From positions 1-63,888 of the forward strand of contig WQZP01000014.1 of NCBI GenBank assembly GCA_009780675.1: a stretch of DNA of 63,888 nucleotides, read 5' to 3'. This document shows, piece by piece, positions 63,451-63,888 of this stretch. This DNA comes from Spirochaetaceae bacterium (lineage in GTDB: Bacteria > Spirochaetota > Spirochaetia > CADAEX01). How positions within the stretch are numbered: the stretch's first letter is position 1; each line of letters starts with the position of its first letter. The notes under the pieces are model-generated. The model saw only the letters and a program-made list of their open reading frames with translations. It was not told the origin of the DNA and did no database searches. The position numbers were made by a program, and so were the translations under genes.

Positions 63451-63780
63451 CCCCGCGCTTCATCGCGACACACCGCGTTGGTCGCCATCCATGGCTAGCG
63501 CGGTACGCTGCCATCCGTGGCGCAGTCCCTGTCGCGGCGCGGTGTTCGACATCCGTGTCGCTACCCCGCAGTCGCTTGGCAGCGCCCCTATGGACACTGC
63601 CCGCCTACGCGCGCATTAAGCCACCCCCACTCCCCTTCCCCGCAGTCAGCTACCCCCCCCCACCCGCTTGACAGCGTCCCTATCTATGGACGCTGCCCGC
63701 CTACGCGCGTAAGGAAAGCTGCGCTTGGCGTTTTGAAGCAACTTCATCTTTTCCCCAGTTATATAAAGTACAAACCTACA
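63451..63780. repeat. GC-rich repetitive spacer
   Basis: This stretch is much richer in G and C than the rest of the window. An imperfect direct repeat of about 40 bases lies at 63574-63613 and 63666-63709 (shared core CTGCCCGCCTACGCGCG; the second copy has a 4-base insertion). CATCC(A/G)TGGC-type words occur three times at 63486-63560. C-rich runs and frames without a protein-like composition argue against coding. Confidence 0.75.
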
Positions 63781-63841
63781 AGCCCCAACATCAGTTGACA
63801 GCTATACAAATGTAGGGTATTTTTAACCCAAGGAGTATTCT

Positions 63842-63888
63842 ATGTCTCAAATAGACAACACCCCTCTAACCTTTGAAAAAGTCTGGGC
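63842..63888 (+). CDS. Start of a gene cut by the window edge
   Basis: ATG 63842 follows AAGGAG by 6 bases and opens 15 codons reading MSQIDNTPLTFEKVW. The opening LTFEKVW resembles coiled-coil proteins with an associated nuclease-like domain (DUF3782 type) known from some bacteria, but 15 residues cannot prove this. Confidence 0.55.
   Translation, partial: MSQIDNTPLTFEKVW

Noticed and set aside
63517-63798. 93-codon plus-strand frame in the GC-rich spacer
   Set aside because: It translates to Pro/Arg/His-rich low-complexity sequence across direct repeats, with no plausible start signal.

Overview
The window reads as AT-rich chromosomal DNA of a spirochete, most likely a Treponema-like organism. 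Four features point there: an 895-residue protein with a helical/TPR front part and a GreA domain at its C-terminus; the order tamB-bamA-skp-mutS; the translation cluster rimP-nusA-infB-rbfA-truB-ribF-rpsO-pnp; and many secreted lipoproteins and candidate outer-membrane barrels. The species cannot be named from sequence alone. No rRNA, tRNA, CRISPR array, prophage or transposase was recognised. Most of the window is housekeeping; the accessory material lies at the two ends and in the intergenic spacers.

Layout. 1-3132: the end of an unknown gene, then two minus-strand secreted-protein genes, one a lipoprotein of repeated Ig-like domains. 3286-4935: gpmI behind a good sigma-70-type promoter. 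5022-7783: a minus-strand ecfA-ecfT-outer-membrane-protein operon. 7931-9159: tmk and an exported protein. 9307-20136: an envelope-biogenesis operon (tamB, bamA, skp) running into mutS and comF and closed by a strong terminator. 20257-33774: a long translation/RNA cluster followed by an M16 peptidase, dut and an LptF/LptG pair, largely with overlapping stop/start codons. 33906-37931: tgt, murJ and a HEAT-repeat protein. 37935-43018: a minus-strand operon (TPR protein, TPR-GreA fusion, vWA protein) with a near-consensus promoter. 43114-45292: rpe, TPR membrane protein, dtd. 45413-47316: an exported protein and recA. 47427-57616: folK, scpA, scpB, rluB, cmk, rpsA, an AAA+ sigma-54-type activator, a TPR protein, a CHASE2 adenylate/guanylate cyclase, a lipoprotein and a small membrane protein. 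57920-60577: ppdK on the minus strand. 60877-63344: an outer-membrane protein and an InlB-repeat lipoprotein. 63451 onward: a GC-rich repetitive spacer and the first codons of another gene.

How the genes fit together. BamA, TamB and Skp insert outer-membrane proteins, and the window also encodes candidate clients (5022-6269, 60877-61638). GpmI and PPDK are adjacent steps of lower glycolysis. NusA, the TPR-GreA fusion, InfB, RbfA, RimP, S15, S1, PNPase, TruB, RluB and Tgt cover transcription elongation, ribosome assembly and RNA modification or decay. CMK, Tmk and Dut serve nucleotide supply; RecA, MutS and ScpAB serve DNA maintenance.

Points for a second look: a Tmk P-loop without its lysine, an apparently kinase-less RibF, a zinc ribbon on the NusA tail, a GAFTDA variant in the AAA+ activator, an outer-membrane gene tied to an ECF transporter, a run of hairpins before ppdK, and several families of intergenic repeats.
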